Assembly (NCBI GenBank): GCA_031553775.1
Contig: JAVBLA010000066.1
Coordinates: 1 to 23,097 of the forward strand
Direction of reading: 5' to 3'
DNA: 23,097 nt
DNA from: JAISFI01 sp031553775
GTDB lineage: Bacteria; Bacteroidota; Bacteroidia; Bacteroidales; Azobacteroidaceae
The notes below the pieces were generated by a model. That model saw only the letters and a list, made by a program, of their open reading frames with translations. It was not told the DNA's origin and ran no database searches. Below, piece after piece: positions 1-6,998 of the stretch. Every line of letters begins with the position of its first letter. Position 1 is the first letter of the stretch. A program made the translations under genes and the position numbers.

Positions 1-856
1 GACATTCGGTGTCAATGTAATGGCAAATGCCACTAATTTGTTTTTAGGATATAAAGAATACCGCCCTGTAGAAATAATCCCTTTTGCAGGGGCAGGTCTG
101 TATTACACATTCGAAGGTGATGAAAATCCGGTTTCTCAAGATGTATTGTACAAAGCGGGTATCAGAACCAACTTTAATTTCAATCAAAAAACAGCATTGT
201 TCGTAGAATTGCAGGGTTATATAATGGGACGTGAATTCGACGGTTATGCCGGTCATGCACAGAATGACGGTTTATCTACTCTGATGGTAGGCCTCCACTT
301 TAATATCAATAAATATTTTCCGAAACCGGTTGACCTGACTGCTCAATTCGATGAAATGAACCAAAAAATCAACGAACAAAGAGGTCAGATCGAAGCACAG
401 AAAAATCAGATGAAAGAACAAAACTTCCGTATCAACAATCTTCAGGCTCAAACAGATAGCATCAAGGCTAATTGTTGTAACAAAAAAGAAGTTGTTGTAC
501 AGACCGTAGAAAAAGTTAGAGAAATCACCAATGTTACCTACGAAACAGAATACATTTATTTCGGTATTAACTCTTCGTATTTCTCTCAGACAGAGTCTAA
601 AAAGATAGATGGAGCTATTGCGTATCTGAACTCCCATCCGCAAACTAAACTATTGGTAATGGGTTATGCTGATAAACAAACCGGAACTGTTGCCTATAAC
701 AAAATAATCAGCGAAAAGCGTGTTAACCGCGTAGTGGAATATATGACCAAGAAAGGAATCCGGAAAGATCGGCTGATTGTTCAGGCATATGGCGATGAAA
801 CACAACCGGAGGCAATCAACGAAAACAACCGGGTGGTAATTTTGATGGAAAGATAA
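1..856 (+). CDS. OmpA-family outer-membrane protein (5' end outside window)
   Basis: The reading frame is open to the left edge; residues TFGVNV precede the Met at position 20, so that Met is internal and the gene is 5'-truncated by the window. Counting from it, residues 1-100 alternate in the manner of beta-barrel strands. Residues 107-150 are rich in E, Q and K with heptad character (coiled-coil linker) and end in NCC. Residues 175-278 form an OmpA C-terminal domain that binds peptidoglycan. The diaminopimelate-contacting Asp (GYAD, D218) and Arg (SEKR, R234) are present, as is the late NNR motif (R271). By family knowledge the protein tethers the outer membrane to peptidoglycan. It lies 35 bases before the polysaccharide operon on the same strand. 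A role in polysaccharide export is not shown, and it may simply be a neighbour. Confidence 0.88.
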   Translation, partial: TFGVNVMANATNLFLGYKEYRPVEIIPFAGAGLYYTFEGDENPVSQDVLYKAGIRTNFNFNQKTALFVELQGYIMGREFDGYAGHAQNDGLSTLMVGLHFNINKYFPKPVDLTAQFDEMNQKINEQRGQIEAQKNQMKEQNFRINNLQAQTDSIKANCCNKKEVVVQTVEKVREITNVTYETEYIYFGINSSYFSQTESKKIDGAIAYLNSHPQTKLLVMGYADKQTGTVAYNKIISEKRVNRVVEYMTKKGIRKDRLIVQAYGDETQPEAINENNRVVILMER

Positions 857-891
857 ATTGAGTTCAAGTTCATAAAATAAGTTTTCTAATA

Positions 892-1758
892 ATGGAATCT
901 TTCTGCAATACAAACAAGGCAATGATGCTGGATATTCCGAAAATTTTGGACGACCGGGGTAATTTGTCCTTTGTAGAAAAAGGAATTCCATTGAGTTTCA
1001 ACATCCGGCGCACCTATTGGATATACGATGTGCCGGGTGGCGAAATTAGAGGTGGACACGCTTTCAAAACACAGGAGGAAATTATTATCGCCTTATCCGG
1101 AAGTTTCGATGTAATACTAAACAATGGACAAGAGGACACTCGTTATTCCCTGAACCGCTCCTATCAGGGACTGTACATTCCCAAAATGGTGTGGAGACGG
1201 ATGGAAAATTTTTCAACGAATGCCGTGTGCATGGTACTGGCATCTACTTTTTACAATGAAGACGATTACATACACGATTTCGAAATATTCGAGAAAATGC
1301 AAAAAAAAAAGATGAGTTCTGTTTATGACTGTCATTTGATGACACTACCGAAAATACACAACAGGGCCGGGAATATCACCGCTCTGAACAACAATATAGA
1401 CCTGCCGTTTGAAGTCCGGCGGGTTTACTATTTGTATGACATACCCGGAGGAGAATCCCGGGGGGGGCATGCTCACATAGAATTAGAACAACTGATCGTA
1501 GCGGTCAGCGGTAGTTTTGATGTAATCATCGATGACGGTCATAACAAAAAAAGCATTTCGTTAAACCGTCCCTATTACGGATTACACATAACGCCCGGAA
1601 TCTGGAGGGAGTTGAATAATTTCTCATCCGGAGCCATATGCCTGGTATTGGCATCAAAAGAATACAATGAACAGGATTATATCCGGTCATACGAAAAATT
1701 TATATCATATAAAAAAACTTTACTGGAAGATGCAGATTCATGTTACAGAATATCTTGA
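892..1758 (+). CDS. Tandem dTDP-4-keto-6-deoxyhexose 3,4-ketoisomerase (FdtA/QdtA-like, two cupin domains)
   Basis: The 288-residue protein holds two copies of the small FdtA/QdtA (WxcM-C) cupin, at about residues 12-138 and 148-275; roughly half of the aligned residues are identical. The family converts dTDP-4-keto-6-deoxyglucose to the 3-keto isomer in the cytoplasm, the first committed step to Fuc3N or Qui3N. Shared motifs are DVPGGEIRGGHA and DIPGGESRGGHAH, then SGSFDVI, SLNR and FSxxAxxxVLAS. Domain 2 keeps both metal/catalytic-type histidines (H193, H195). Domain 1 keeps only the first (H56) and has Phe at 58, so it is probably weak or inactive. A single family member is normally one domain of about 135-150 residues, so this is a fusion. 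The linker (QKKKM, 137-141) is encoded by a ten-A tract. Sequence alone does not separate galacto (FdtA) from gluco (QdtA) specificity. Confidence 0.85.
   Translation: MESFCNTNKAMMLDIPKILDDRGNLSFVEKGIPLSFNIRRTYWIYDVPGGEIRGGHAFKTQEEIIIALSGSFDVILNNGQEDTRYSLNRSYQGLYIPKMVWRRMENFSTNAVCMVLASTFYNEDDYIHDFEIFEKMQKKKMSSVYDCHLMTLPKIHNRAGNITALNNNIDLPFEVRRVYYLYDIPGGESRGGHAHIELEQLIVAVSGSFDVIIDDGHNKKSISLNRPYYGLHITPGIWRELNNFSSGAICLVLASKEYNEQDYIRSYEKFISYKKTLLEDADSCYRIS
1301..1310 (+). other. Ten-A homopolymer at the junction of the two isomerase domains
   Basis: A run of ten A follows C1300 and is followed by GATGAG. It encodes the linker lysines between the two cupin domains. In the frame as given, reading continues into ATG at 1312 and domain 2. 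With nine A the first reading frame would end at a TGA overlapping that same ATG (ATGA), the classic layout of two coupled genes. The tract is a likely site of replication or transcription slippage, or of a homopolymer sequencing error. Confidence 0.7.
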
Positions 1759-3262
1759 CCGGACAGTACGATTATTTCCAGATAAAATAGCAGTAGACGA
1801 TACACAACAAACGTTGACATTCTCTGCTTTACAGGAAAGATCCCATGAAATTGCCTGTCATATAGCTAACCATGGCATTTTTAACCGGCCCATTGCCGTA
1901 TATATGCCCAAAAGTTGTGATATGGTAGTTTGTTTTGCGGCAATCAACTATTCCGGAAATTTTTATGTTCCTATCGATACTAAATCACCGGAAAGCAGGA
2001 TCAGTAGCATATTCGAATCTTTACAATCGGCTATTGTCCTGACCAACCAGGCAAACTACGATAAACTCCAATCTTTTTATTCCGGAACGATTGTAAACAT
2101 CGATGACATCCCAGCCCTCCCTACAATAGGAGAAGACCGGCAACTGCAACAAATCCGGATCGAACAAATTCTGCAACAGGTAATCGATACAAATCCTGTA
2201 TACTCCATATTCACATCCGGATCTACCGGCAATCCCAAAGGAGTAGTCATTTCCCACCGCGGCGTGATCGATTATACGGATTGGGCTATTGAAACCTTCC
2301 GGGTAGACGAGCAGGCAGTCATAGCCAATCAGGCACCCTTTTATTTCGACAATTCTACACTGGACCTTTATCTGATGTTCTCCACAGGAGCAACACTGGT
2401 TATTGTCCCCGACGAATACTACGCCTTTCCGGCCAAGCTGATTGATTTTCTCAATCAGAAAAAAATCAATTTCGTATTCTGGGTTCCCTTTGTACTGGTA
2501 AATGTGGCCAATTTTAATATATTGGAACAAAAGAAACCCCAATACCTGCAAAAAATATTATTTGCCGGTGAAGTGATGCCAAACAAACATCTCAACTACT
2601 GGCGCAAACATCTGCCGGATTGCCTTTATGCCAATTTGTACGGTCCTACGGAAATTACGGTCGACTGTACCTATTACATCGTTGACCGGGAATTCAGCGA
2701 CAACGAACCGTTGCCCATCGGCATTCCCTGCCGGAACAGTGGAATCCTGATTCTGACAGATGATAACCGTCTGGCTGAAACCGGAGAACATGGAGACTTA
2801 TGCGTCAGGGGTTCTTCATTGGCCATGGGGTATTATCGTGATCCGGAGAAAACGGCAAACGCTTTCGTACAGCATCCATTGAACCCATACTACCCTGAAT
2901 TAATCTATCGGACAGGCGATGTCGCTTATTGGAATGAGTTGGGAGAAGTAATGTATGTCGGCAGAAAGGATTTCCAGATCAAACACAACGGCTACCGGAT
3001 TGAACTGGGCGAAATAGAAAATGCCGTCCTGGGTACCGGATTGGTGAAAACAGTCTGCATTATTTACAATAACAGCAGTAAAGAAATTGTATTGTTCTAC
3101 CAGTCAGACGAAGAACTGAATCCGGGAGAATTGAGAAAAAAAATGTTGCAGTTTGTTCCCAAGTACATGATACCGGTCAGATATCATAAACTGAGTGAGA
3201 TGCCATTGAGCGCTAATGGGAAAATAGACAGAGTCAAACTTGGAAAAGAAATCAATGGATAA
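1730..3262 (+). CDS. Stand-alone amino-acid adenylation enzyme (DltA-like, carrier-protein loading)
   Basis: This ANL-superfamily adenylation domain should activate an amino acid with ATP and load it on a phosphopantetheine arm. From the ATG at 1730 it is 510 residues, close to DltA and lacking condensation or carrier domains. Core motifs are in order: A3 IFTSGSTGNPKG (160-171), A4 YFDNS with D207 as the usual amino-group-binding Asp, A5 NLYGPTE (302-308), A7 YRTGD (393-397), A8 GRKDFQIKHNGYR (from 411) and A10 NGKIDR with catalytic K498. An in-frame ATG at 1667 would add 21 residues read from inside the isomerase gene. I prefer 1730 because family homology begins there; it overlaps the isomerase gene by 29 bases. 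The likely partner is the DltC-like carrier two genes downstream. No DltB or DltD is present, so this is unlikely to be teichoic-acid D-alanylation. The amino acid cannot be read with confidence. Confidence 0.87.
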   Translation: MQIHVTEYLDRTVRLFPDKIAVDDTQQTLTFSALQERSHEIACHIANHGIFNRPIAVYMPKSCDMVVCFAAINYSGNFYVPIDTKSPESRISSIFESLQSAIVLTNQANYDKLQSFYSGTIVNIDDIPALPTIGEDRQLQQIRIEQILQQVIDTNPVYSIFTSGSTGNPKGVVISHRGVIDYTDWAIETFRVDEQAVIANQAPFYFDNSTLDLYLMFSTGATLVIVPDEYYAFPAKLIDFLNQKKINFVFWVPFVLVNVANFNILEQKKPQYLQKILFAGEVMPNKHLNYWRKHLPDCLYANLYGPTEITVDCTYYIVDREFSDNEPLPIGIPCRNSGILILTDDNRLAETGEHGDLCVRGSSLAMGYYRDPEKTANAFVQHPLNPYYPELIYRTGDVAYWNELGEVMYVGRKDFQIKHNGYRIELGEIENAVLGTGLVKTVCIIYNNSSKEIVLFYQSDEELNPGELRKKMLQFVPKYMIPVRYHKLSEMPLSANGKIDRVKLGKEING

Positions 3263-4064
3263 AATTATATCTTTCAATCAGATACAACAGGCAGCCAGCA
3301 GTATAAAAGAACAGAAGGAAGGTTTTTTAACTAACTTCTTTATGAGCAAAGAAAAATGCAACCGGCTGATAAAATCGCAATCGATTTTCGAAGTTACTAC
3401 CGAAAAGTCTATATTCATCCTTTCGAAAGATCATGATTTTTATCATCTCTGTTATTTTTCAACAAACCACAAAAATCTGGAAGATTCACTAATCAAGCTA
3501 ACTGAAATATATCCAAAAACAGTCTTTGTATGCGATCTGATCGGAAAACAAAATCAGATAAAATCTTATGCCGAATTATTTATACCATGTGGATTCAGGT
3601 ATCACAAAACACTACACCGGATGAGCCGGATTTTAGACATCGACAAAATACAATCCTTTGATACACGAATAAAATTTGCGCAACACAATCATGCTGAAGA
3701 GTTGTACAAACTAATTCAGGAATATTTCGACAAATATAGCGAACAACTACCTTCACTTGAAGAGATCAATGAATGGATCGAGGCACAGAGAATACTTATT
3801 TCCACAGAAGGAGAGAAAATCAGTGGTTTTGTTGTTTTTGAGATCCAGGGAATGACTTCTATATTACGCTATTGGCTTGTACTTCCTGTATACCGGGAGC
3901 AAAAAATCGGTTCGGTTTTACTCAAACGGTTTTTCTACGAGTGCCGAAATAGCGGGCGACAGTTATTATGGGTACTTGGCGATAATGAAAATGCAATCAA
4001 GCGTTACCGGCACTACGGATTTGAAACAGAAGAACTGTATGATTATATAATGATTAAGGAATAA
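3255..4064 (+). CDS. GNAT-family N-acyltransferase with N-terminal extension
   Basis: The protein is 269 residues from the ATG at 3255, which follows a purine-rich stretch (GGAAAAGAA); a TTG at 3240 would add five residues. The start overlaps the adenylation gene by 8 bases. The C-terminal half (about 138-269) is a GNAT fold: REQKIGS (214-220) is the acyl-donor pyrophosphate/pantetheine loop, followed by the typical late segment NAIKRYRHYGF. The N-terminal half ends with IPCGFRYHKTLHRMSR, which resembles the end of a GNAT domain, so it may be a degenerate second copy. Lying between the adenylation enzyme and its carrier, it is the best candidate to move the aminoacyl group from carrier 1 to an amine, probably the sugar 3-amino group. 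The gene looks more A/T-rich than the adenylation gene. Donor and acceptor are inferred. Confidence 0.72.
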   Translation: MDKIISFNQIQQAASSIKEQKEGFLTNFFMSKEKCNRLIKSQSIFEVTTEKSIFILSKDHDFYHLCYFSTNHKNLEDSLIKLTEIYPKTVFVCDLIGKQNQIKSYAELFIPCGFRYHKTLHRMSRILDIDKIQSFDTRIKFAQHNHAEELYKLIQEYFDKYSEQLPSLEEINEWIEAQRILISTEGEKISGFVVFEIQGMTSILRYWLVLPVYREQKIGSVLLKRFFYECRNSGRQLLWVLGDNENAIKRYRHYGFETEELYDYIMIKE

Positions 4065-4294
4065 TGAAACAACAGATTATTGAAATTTTAGAAGAACTGC
4101 GTCCCGAATTTGATTTCAGCCGGGATGTGAATTTTATAGAAGAAGGCATGTTGGATTCTTTCGATGTGGTAAGCCTTGTCACTACTTTAGACGAGCAATA
4201 CAGCATTTCTATTGACGGAGTAGATGTGTTGCCCGAAAATTTCTCAAGTATAAGTAAAATCATTGAGTTATTGCATAAAAACGGTGTTCAATAA
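4064..4294 (+). CDS. Acyl carrier protein 1 (DltC-like)
   Basis: This 76-residue acidic helical protein carries the phosphopantetheine attachment motif GMLDSFD, with Ser32 the expected attachment site. Its length and the LDSF context are nearer to DltC-type carriers than to fatty-acid ACP (typically DSLD). The start codon overlaps the preceding stop (TAATG), indicating translational coupling to the GNAT. The position after the adenylation enzyme and GNAT suggests it carries the activated amino acid. A 4'-phosphopantetheinyl transferase must come from elsewhere in the genome. Identification as a carrier protein is strong; the cargo is inferred. Confidence 0.88.
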   Translation: MKQQIIEILEELRPEFDFSRDVNFIEEGMLDSFDVVSLVTTLDEQYSISIDGVDVLPENFSSISKIIELLHKNGVQ

Positions 4295-4372
4295 ATTTAG
4301 TCATTTTCTCGCAATAGCATAATCAAAATAAATTTTATTTCTGCTCATTGCTTAACGAAAACGTTCAATAAA
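4295..4372. other. 78-base gap inside the acyl cassette
   Basis: This is one of the few real gaps in the operon. It is A/T-rich and contains a short AACGTT palindrome. There is no T-rich terminator hairpin and no convincing Bacteroides-type promoter (TTTG then TAnnTTTG); the closest -7 match, TATTTCTG, has one mismatch and no partner element. It separates the adenylation/GNAT/carrier-1 group from the KAS III/carrier-2/reductase group and may mark a join between two modules. Confidence 0.4.
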
Positions 4373-5443
4373 ATGGGTCTTCATTTCAAATTTAAGGACA
4401 AACGGATCAGTGGTGTACTAAGTGTTCTTCCCCAGCAGGAAATTTTATTCGAACAAGATATGGCGCATTACAACTTTTCCCCGGCCAAGTGTATGAAACT
4501 TAAATTAGCTATGGGCTATAACAAACACCGGGTAGTAAAAGAAGGCACCAATGTTTCGGATATGTGTGTGTATGGCATTGAATATCTGATACAAAAGGAA
4601 TATCTCCGGAAAGAAGATATCAGCGCCTTGATACTCGTTACCCAATCGCCCGAGCATTTTATGCCGCCAACCAGTAATATTATCCAGGGGAAATTAGGAC
4701 TTGGACCTGATGTACTCTGCTTAGATATTAACCAGGGATGTGCCGGTTTTATCATCGGATTGACACAGGCATATATGCTACTCGATCAACCCTGCATCAC
4801 GAAAGTCGTTGTGCTCAATGCCGATGTACTCAGCCGGAAAGTAAGCAAACAAGACAGGAACAGCCACCCTCTTACGGGAGATGCCGCTTGTATTACAGTG
4901 GTGGAAAGGAGTACGAAACCCTGTGATATCCATGCTGTTCTGAATATGGACGGGCATGGAGCATTTTCTCTCCAAATTCCGGCAGGAGGTTTCAGGACTC
5001 CCTGTACTCCCGCAACGGCCCAAATGCAGGAAGATGAAAACGGGAATTTGCGAAGCCAGGAAAACCTGGTAATGAAAGGAGATGAAGTATTCAATTTTGT
5101 ACAAGCCGAGGTGCCTCCCATGATTGAAGAATTACTCTCTTTATCAGGCAAAACAACAGAAGAAATAGATTATTATCTTTTTCATCAACCTAACAAATTT
5201 ATGTTGAACAAACTGGCAGATAAAATTGGTGTTTCCCGGGAAAAAATGCCGGCTAATATTGTTGAGAATTTCGGCAATGCCAGCGGAGCTACCATTCCTA
5301 CCAATATCAGTTTCAATCTAGGAACAAAAGCAATGGAAAATTCTTTTGAAGTCTGCTTTGCAGGATTTGGGGTAGGACTCACCTGGGCAGCCATCTGCCA
5401 GCAATTAGGAAAATTACAGTTTAATCATATTATATATTATTAA
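4373..5443 (+). CDS. 3-oxoacyl-ACP synthase III (FabH-like, KAS III)
   Basis: The 356-residue protein has the complete KAS III triad: Cys123 in NQGCAGF, His271 in FHQPNKF and Asn302 in NFGNASGAT. The C-terminal glycine-rich loop FAGFGVGLTW is also intact. Length is slightly above housekeeping FabH, with an extended region around residues 205-235. By family knowledge it condenses an acyl-CoA starter with malonyl-carrier protein, giving a short 3-oxoacyl thioester. It sits 2 bases before carrier protein 2 and upstream of a reductase, so it probably makes a dedicated short acyl group rather than serving general fatty-acid synthesis. The usual fabD and plsX neighbours of a housekeeping fabH are missing. 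Starter specificity cannot be told. Confidence 0.9.
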   Translation: MGLHFKFKDKRISGVLSVLPQQEILFEQDMAHYNFSPAKCMKLKLAMGYNKHRVVKEGTNVSDMCVYGIEYLIQKEYLRKEDISALILVTQSPEHFMPPTSNIIQGKLGLGPDVLCLDINQGCAGFIIGLTQAYMLLDQPCITKVVVLNADVLSRKVSKQDRNSHPLTGDAACITVVERSTKPCDIHAVLNMDGHGAFSLQIPAGGFRTPCTPATAQMQEDENGNLRSQENLVMKGDEVFNFVQAEVPPMIEELLSLSGKTTEEIDYYLFHQPNKFMLNKLADKIGVSREKMPANIVENFGNASGATIPTNISFNLGTKAMENSFEVCFAGFGVGLTWAAICQQLGKLQFNHIIYY

Positions 5444-5445
5444 AA

Positions 5446-5661
5446 ATGGATCAGTTTCTTGAACAAATGGCCGAAATTTTCGAAGTGGATATCGTCCGCA
5501 CAGAAGATGTACTAACAGAATTCGATGCATGGGATTCCCTTACTCAATTATCGATCATCGCTCTTGCTGGAGAACATTATGGGGTAACAGTCTCCGCTTC
5601 CGAAATCAGGAATGCGCAAACAATCGGCGGATTGAAAATATTGGTAGAAAGTAAAAAATAA
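5446..5661 (+). CDS. Acyl carrier protein 2
   Basis: The 71-residue carrier protein has motif AWDSLTQLSI, with Ser31 as the phosphopantetheine site. The WDS context is typical of carriers in secondary-metabolite and sugar-modification clusters. It starts 2 bases after the KAS III stop and ends 15 bases before the reductase start, so it is almost certainly their shared carrier. It clearly differs from carrier protein 1 (LDSF context), so this is not a recent duplication. The cargo, a 3-oxo- then 3-hydroxyacyl chain, is inferred from the neighbours. Confidence 0.88.
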   Translation: MDQFLEQMAEIFEVDIVRTEDVLTEFDAWDSLTQLSIIALAGEHYGVTVSASEIRNAQTIGGLKILVESKK

Positions 5662-5676
5662 ATCCGGATACTCCGA

Positions 5677-6429
5677 ATGGAAGAAAAGCAAACATATATA
5701 CTGGTAACCGGTGCATCTTCCGGTATAGGAAGGCAAATTGCTATCCGTCTCTCCGAAAAATACAGACTCATTATCGGAGGAAGAAATAAAGAGCGTCTGC
5801 TGGAAACCATGAAAGCATGTAATACCGGGAAAGAGCATCTGATCTGGGAGTTCGATCTATTAGATGTGAATGCGTTAGAAGAATCCCTTGTCACATTCAT
5901 GACAGAGCAAAATTGTTTGGTCAGCAACTTTATTCATTCAGCCGGGTATCTCAAAACCATTCCTTTGAAAATGTCCGGAGTAGATCTGTTTCAAACGTCC
6001 TTTAATATCAACGTTGTTTCGGCAGCTATCATTGTCAAAGTTTTGTACAGAAAAAAAATCAACCAGGATGCTTTAAAAAGTATCGTATTGATATCCAGTA
6101 ATATCAGCAATTTCGGTGCAAAGGCATTCAGCGCTTACGGAGCTTCCAAAGCTGCTGTGGACGGATTGATGCGTAGCCTGGCTGTTGAACTGGCACCGAA
6201 GGTCAGGGTAAATTCTGTACTGCCCGGAGGAATCCGGACGGCAATGACCGAACATATTTATGAAGATACCGCTTTGGCAGAACGGACAAACCATGTCTGC
6301 CCCCTGGGACCAGGAACACCGGACGATATTGCCGGTACCGTCAGCTTTCTGATTAGTGAGGATGCCAGGTGGATTACAGGTCAGCAGCTGACTGTAGATG
6401 GAGGGAGAACCATTAATATTACAGGATAA
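5677..6429 (+). CDS. Short-chain dehydrogenase/reductase, probable 3-oxoacyl-ACP reductase
   Basis: A classical SDR of 250 residues with the nucleotide-binding motif TGASSGIG (11-18), HSAG (87-90) in place of NNAG, and the catalytic Ser141, Tyr154 and Lys158 (YGASK). The PGGIRTAM segment and the C-terminal WITGQQLTVDGG signature are typical of FabG-like enzymes. It probably reduces the 3-oxoacyl group on carrier protein 2 to the 3-hydroxyacyl form. No dehydratase or enoyl reductase follows, so the chain should stay hydroxylated. A role in sugar reduction is possible but less likely given the KAS III/ACP context. The stop overlaps the next start (TAATG). Confidence 0.85.
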   Translation: MEEKQTYILVTGASSGIGRQIAIRLSEKYRLIIGGRNKERLLETMKACNTGKEHLIWEFDLLDVNALEESLVTFMTEQNCLVSNFIHSAGYLKTIPLKMSGVDLFQTSFNINVVSAAIIVKVLYRKKINQDALKSIVLISSNISNFGAKAFSAYGASKAAVDGLMRSLAVELAPKVRVNSVLPGGIRTAMTEHIYEDTALAERTNHVCPLGPGTPDDIAGTVSFLISEDARWITGQQLTVDGGRTINITG

Positions 6430-6998
6430 TGAAAAAACTGCCAGATAATTTCACAACAGACCGCTACGGATTATATGTGCGATTGGTAACGGAAGATGAC
6501 GCGGAATTCATTACCGCATTACGAACCGATCCAAAATTGGGAAGATACCTGCACAAAACCTCCCCGGATGTAGAAGTGCAGAAAGAATGGATCCGGAATT
6601 ATAAAATCCGGGAAACAGAAGGATCTGACTATTATTTCATATTTCTGCTAAATGGAGAACGGCAAGGTGTAGCCCGGATATATGACATAACGGAAGATAC
6701 ATTTACCCAGGGAAGCTGGCTTTTCTCTCCGGATGCTGCATTGGGTGCTTCCGTATTGGGAAATATCATCAGCATTGAAATCGGATTCGAATTATTGGGA
6801 AAAAAAATATTGTATAGTGATGCCCAGAAAGACAACAATACCCACAGGTACGTCAGGTCTTTTGATCCCGAAATAGTTGAAACAGATGAGCTGAATATCT
6901 ACTACCGGATTGAACCTGAAAAATTCAACCGGGGAAAAATAAAACACATCAGTCAATGTGTACAGGTAATGAAAATGACTTTATCTGAAAATGGATAA
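6429..6998 (+). CDS. GNAT-family N-acyltransferase (RimJ/RimL-like)
   Basis: A single-domain GNAT of 189 residues. YVRLVTEDDAEFITALR (16-32) is the usual RimJ/RimL-type opening, and GSWLFSP (95-101) is the central beta-strand segment. The helix with LGASVLGNIISIEIGFELL and the late DNNTHRYVRSF segment also fit. Such proteins acylate nucleotide-sugar amines in other pathways (PseH is one example). It starts on the reductase stop codon and overlaps the hydrolase gene by 8 bases. It is therefore the natural candidate to transfer the 3-hydroxyacyl group from carrier 2 to the 3-amino sugar. It replaces the hexapeptide-repeat FdtC/QdtC acetyltransferase, which is absent here. The glycine-rich donor loop is weaker than usual, so donor type (carrier protein or CoA) is uncertain. 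Confidence 0.72.
   Translation: MKKLPDNFTTDRYGLYVRLVTEDDAEFITALRTDPKLGRYLHKTSPDVEVQKEWIRNYKIRETEGSDYYFIFLLNGERQGVARIYDITEDTFTQGSWLFSPDAALGASVLGNIISIEIGFELLGKKILYSDAQKDNNTHRYVRSFDPEIVETDELNIYYRIEPEKFNRGKIKHISQCVQVMKMTLSENG

Noticed and set aside
857..891. Promoter before the isomerase gene (TAAGTTTT at 878-885 resembles the Bacteroides -7 element TAnnTTTG).
   Set aside because: The last base does not match, no TTTG lies at the right distance upstream, and the predicted start of transcription would fall on the start codon.
272..991. Minus-strand open frames opposite the OmpA-family and isomerase genes.
   Set aside because: Cys- and Phe-rich translations without family resemblance; they are antisense shadows of strongly supported genes.
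1667..1729. In-frame upstream ATG giving a longer adenylation enzyme.
   Set aside because: The extra 21 residues are the isomerase C-terminus read in another frame and do not resemble the family; homology starts at the ATG at 1730.
4738..5151. Overlapping small frames on both strands inside the KAS III gene.
   Set aside because: The KAS III frame has its full catalytic triad, and the alternatives have no motif or plausible start context.
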